NCBI GenBank assembly: GCA_945900685.1
Contig: CAMDJS010000096.1
Location: forward strand, 1 to 7,873
Direction of reading: 5' to 3'
Length of the DNA: 7,873 bases
Source: Bordetella parapertussis
GTDB lineage: Bacteria; Pseudomonadota; Gammaproteobacteria; Burkholderiales; Burkholderiaceae_C
The first letter of the stretch is position 1, and every line of letters starts with the position of its first letter. Shown piece after piece: positions 7,322-7,873 of the stretch. Below the pieces are notes generated by a model. It did not search any database and was not told the origin of the DNA. It saw only the letters and a program-made list of their open reading frames with translations. Both the position numbers and the translations under genes were made by a program.

Positions 7322-7873
7322 TCAAACATCAATATCTATAGAGTCACCATGCAACTCCATCAACTCACGACGGGCTGCAGCTTCGCCCTTGCCCATCAGT
7401 TGGGTGATCATGCCTTCGGTTTGCGCGAAATCCAGGATGCCGAGTTGCACCGGCAACAAGCGACGCGTGTCCGGGTTGAGCGTGGTGTCCCACAACTGCT
7501 CGGCGTTCATTTCGCCCAAGCCTTTGAAGCGGCTGATGCTGCATTTCTCACGCGGCACGCCGTCTTTGGCGCTCTTGTCCAAGATGGCGGTGAGCTCGCC
7601 TTCGTCCAAGGCATACACCTTGGCCGCCGGTTTTTTGCCGCGCGCAGGAATGTCCACCCGAAACAATGGCGGGCGCGCCACAAACACATGGCCGGTTTCA
7701 ATCAGCTTGGGGAAATGGCGGAAAAACAGCGTCAGCAGCAACACTTGAATGTGCGAGCCGTCCACATCAGCGTCGCTCAATATGCACACCTTGCCGTAGC
7801 GCAATCCGGATAAATCAGGCGTGTCGTTCGGGCCGTGCGGGTCCACACCGATGGCCACAGCGATGTCGTGCAC
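7322..7873 (-). CDS. parE: DNA topoisomerase IV subunit B, C-terminal part (partial)
   Basis: The frame enters from the right edge and ends at TGA 7324-7322, giving 183 codons; the gene's start and its ATPase domain lie outside the window. The fragment carries most of the TOPRIM domain: [12 protein letters not shown], then [11 protein letters not shown] (about fragment residues 32-42), whose Asp residues bind the magnesium used in DNA cleavage and religation. The GyrB/ParE C-terminal signature [16 protein letters not shown] is at about 113-128. The GTG at the very edge is an internal valine codon (VHDI), not a start. GyrB shares these motifs; position directly before parC identifies the gene as parE. 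The C-terminus ends soon after the signature, as in ParE and in GyrB proteins without the enterobacterial insert. It is transcribed just ahead of parC with a 5-nt gap. Confidence 0.94.
   Translation of the reverse strand: MHDIAVAIGVDPHGPNDTPDLSGLRYGKVCILSDADVDGSHIQVLLLTLFFRHFPKLIETGHVFVARPPLFRVDIPARGKKPAAKVYALDEGELTAILDKSAKDGVPREKCSISRFKGLGEMNAEQLWDTTLNPDTRRLLPVQLGILDFAQTEGMITQLMGKGEAAARRELMELHGDSIDIDV

Noticed and set aside
7314..7324. ParE-ParC fusion through slippage on the A-run at the junction
   Set aside because: The parE stop codon comes before the A-run, so slipping there cannot bypass termination.
7220..7813. A 197-codon plus-strand open frame opposite parE/parC
   Set aside because: It is fully antisense to the conserved ParE C-terminus and the ParC start, has no recognisable motif and no good ribosome binding site.
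7871..7873. GTG at the right edge as a start codon for the ParE fragment
   Set aside because: It encodes the valine of the conserved VHDIAVAIG segment in the middle of ParE; the gene continues beyond the window.

Overview
The window looks like an ordinary chromosomal segment of a betaproteobacterium, most likely Burkholderiales and close to Comamonadaceae. That placement rests on the wording of the ParC and ParE proteins, the adjacent parE-parC arrangement, and a moderately GC-rich composition judged by eye. I see no insertion sequence, phage gene, tRNA, rRNA or CRISPR array, and no sign of recent transfer.

Layout from left to right. Positions 1-148 (minus) hold the first 49 codons of an unidentified exported protein that runs off the left edge. 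Positions 149-306 are a divergent intergenic region. Positions 307-771 (plus) encode a RidA/YjgF-family protein of 154 aa. It meets the next gene tail to tail with only 2 bp between stop codons. Positions 774-3833 (minus) encode a 1019-aa RND-type inner-membrane efflux permease. Positions 3830-4924 (minus) encode its 364-aa periplasmic adaptor, which overlaps the permease start by 4 bp. After a 40-bp gap, positions 4965-7316 (minus) encode topoisomerase IV subunit A (parC, 783 aa). Positions 7322-7873 (minus) hold the C-terminal 183 codons of topoisomerase IV subunit B (parE), which enters from the right edge.

Read in the direction of transcription, the minus strand carries parE, parC, adaptor, permease with gaps of 5, 40 and -4 bp and no recognisable terminator. 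ParE and ParC together form topoisomerase IV, which decatenates daughter chromosomes. The adaptor and permease would form two of the three parts of a tripartite efflux pump; the outer-membrane channel and any dedicated regulator are not in the window. The most noteworthy feature is this close linkage of a classic quinolone target (ParC/ParE) with an RND pump. Whether the four genes share a transcript, and whether the pump handles such compounds, cannot be told from the sequence. I found no convincing undescribed system here.
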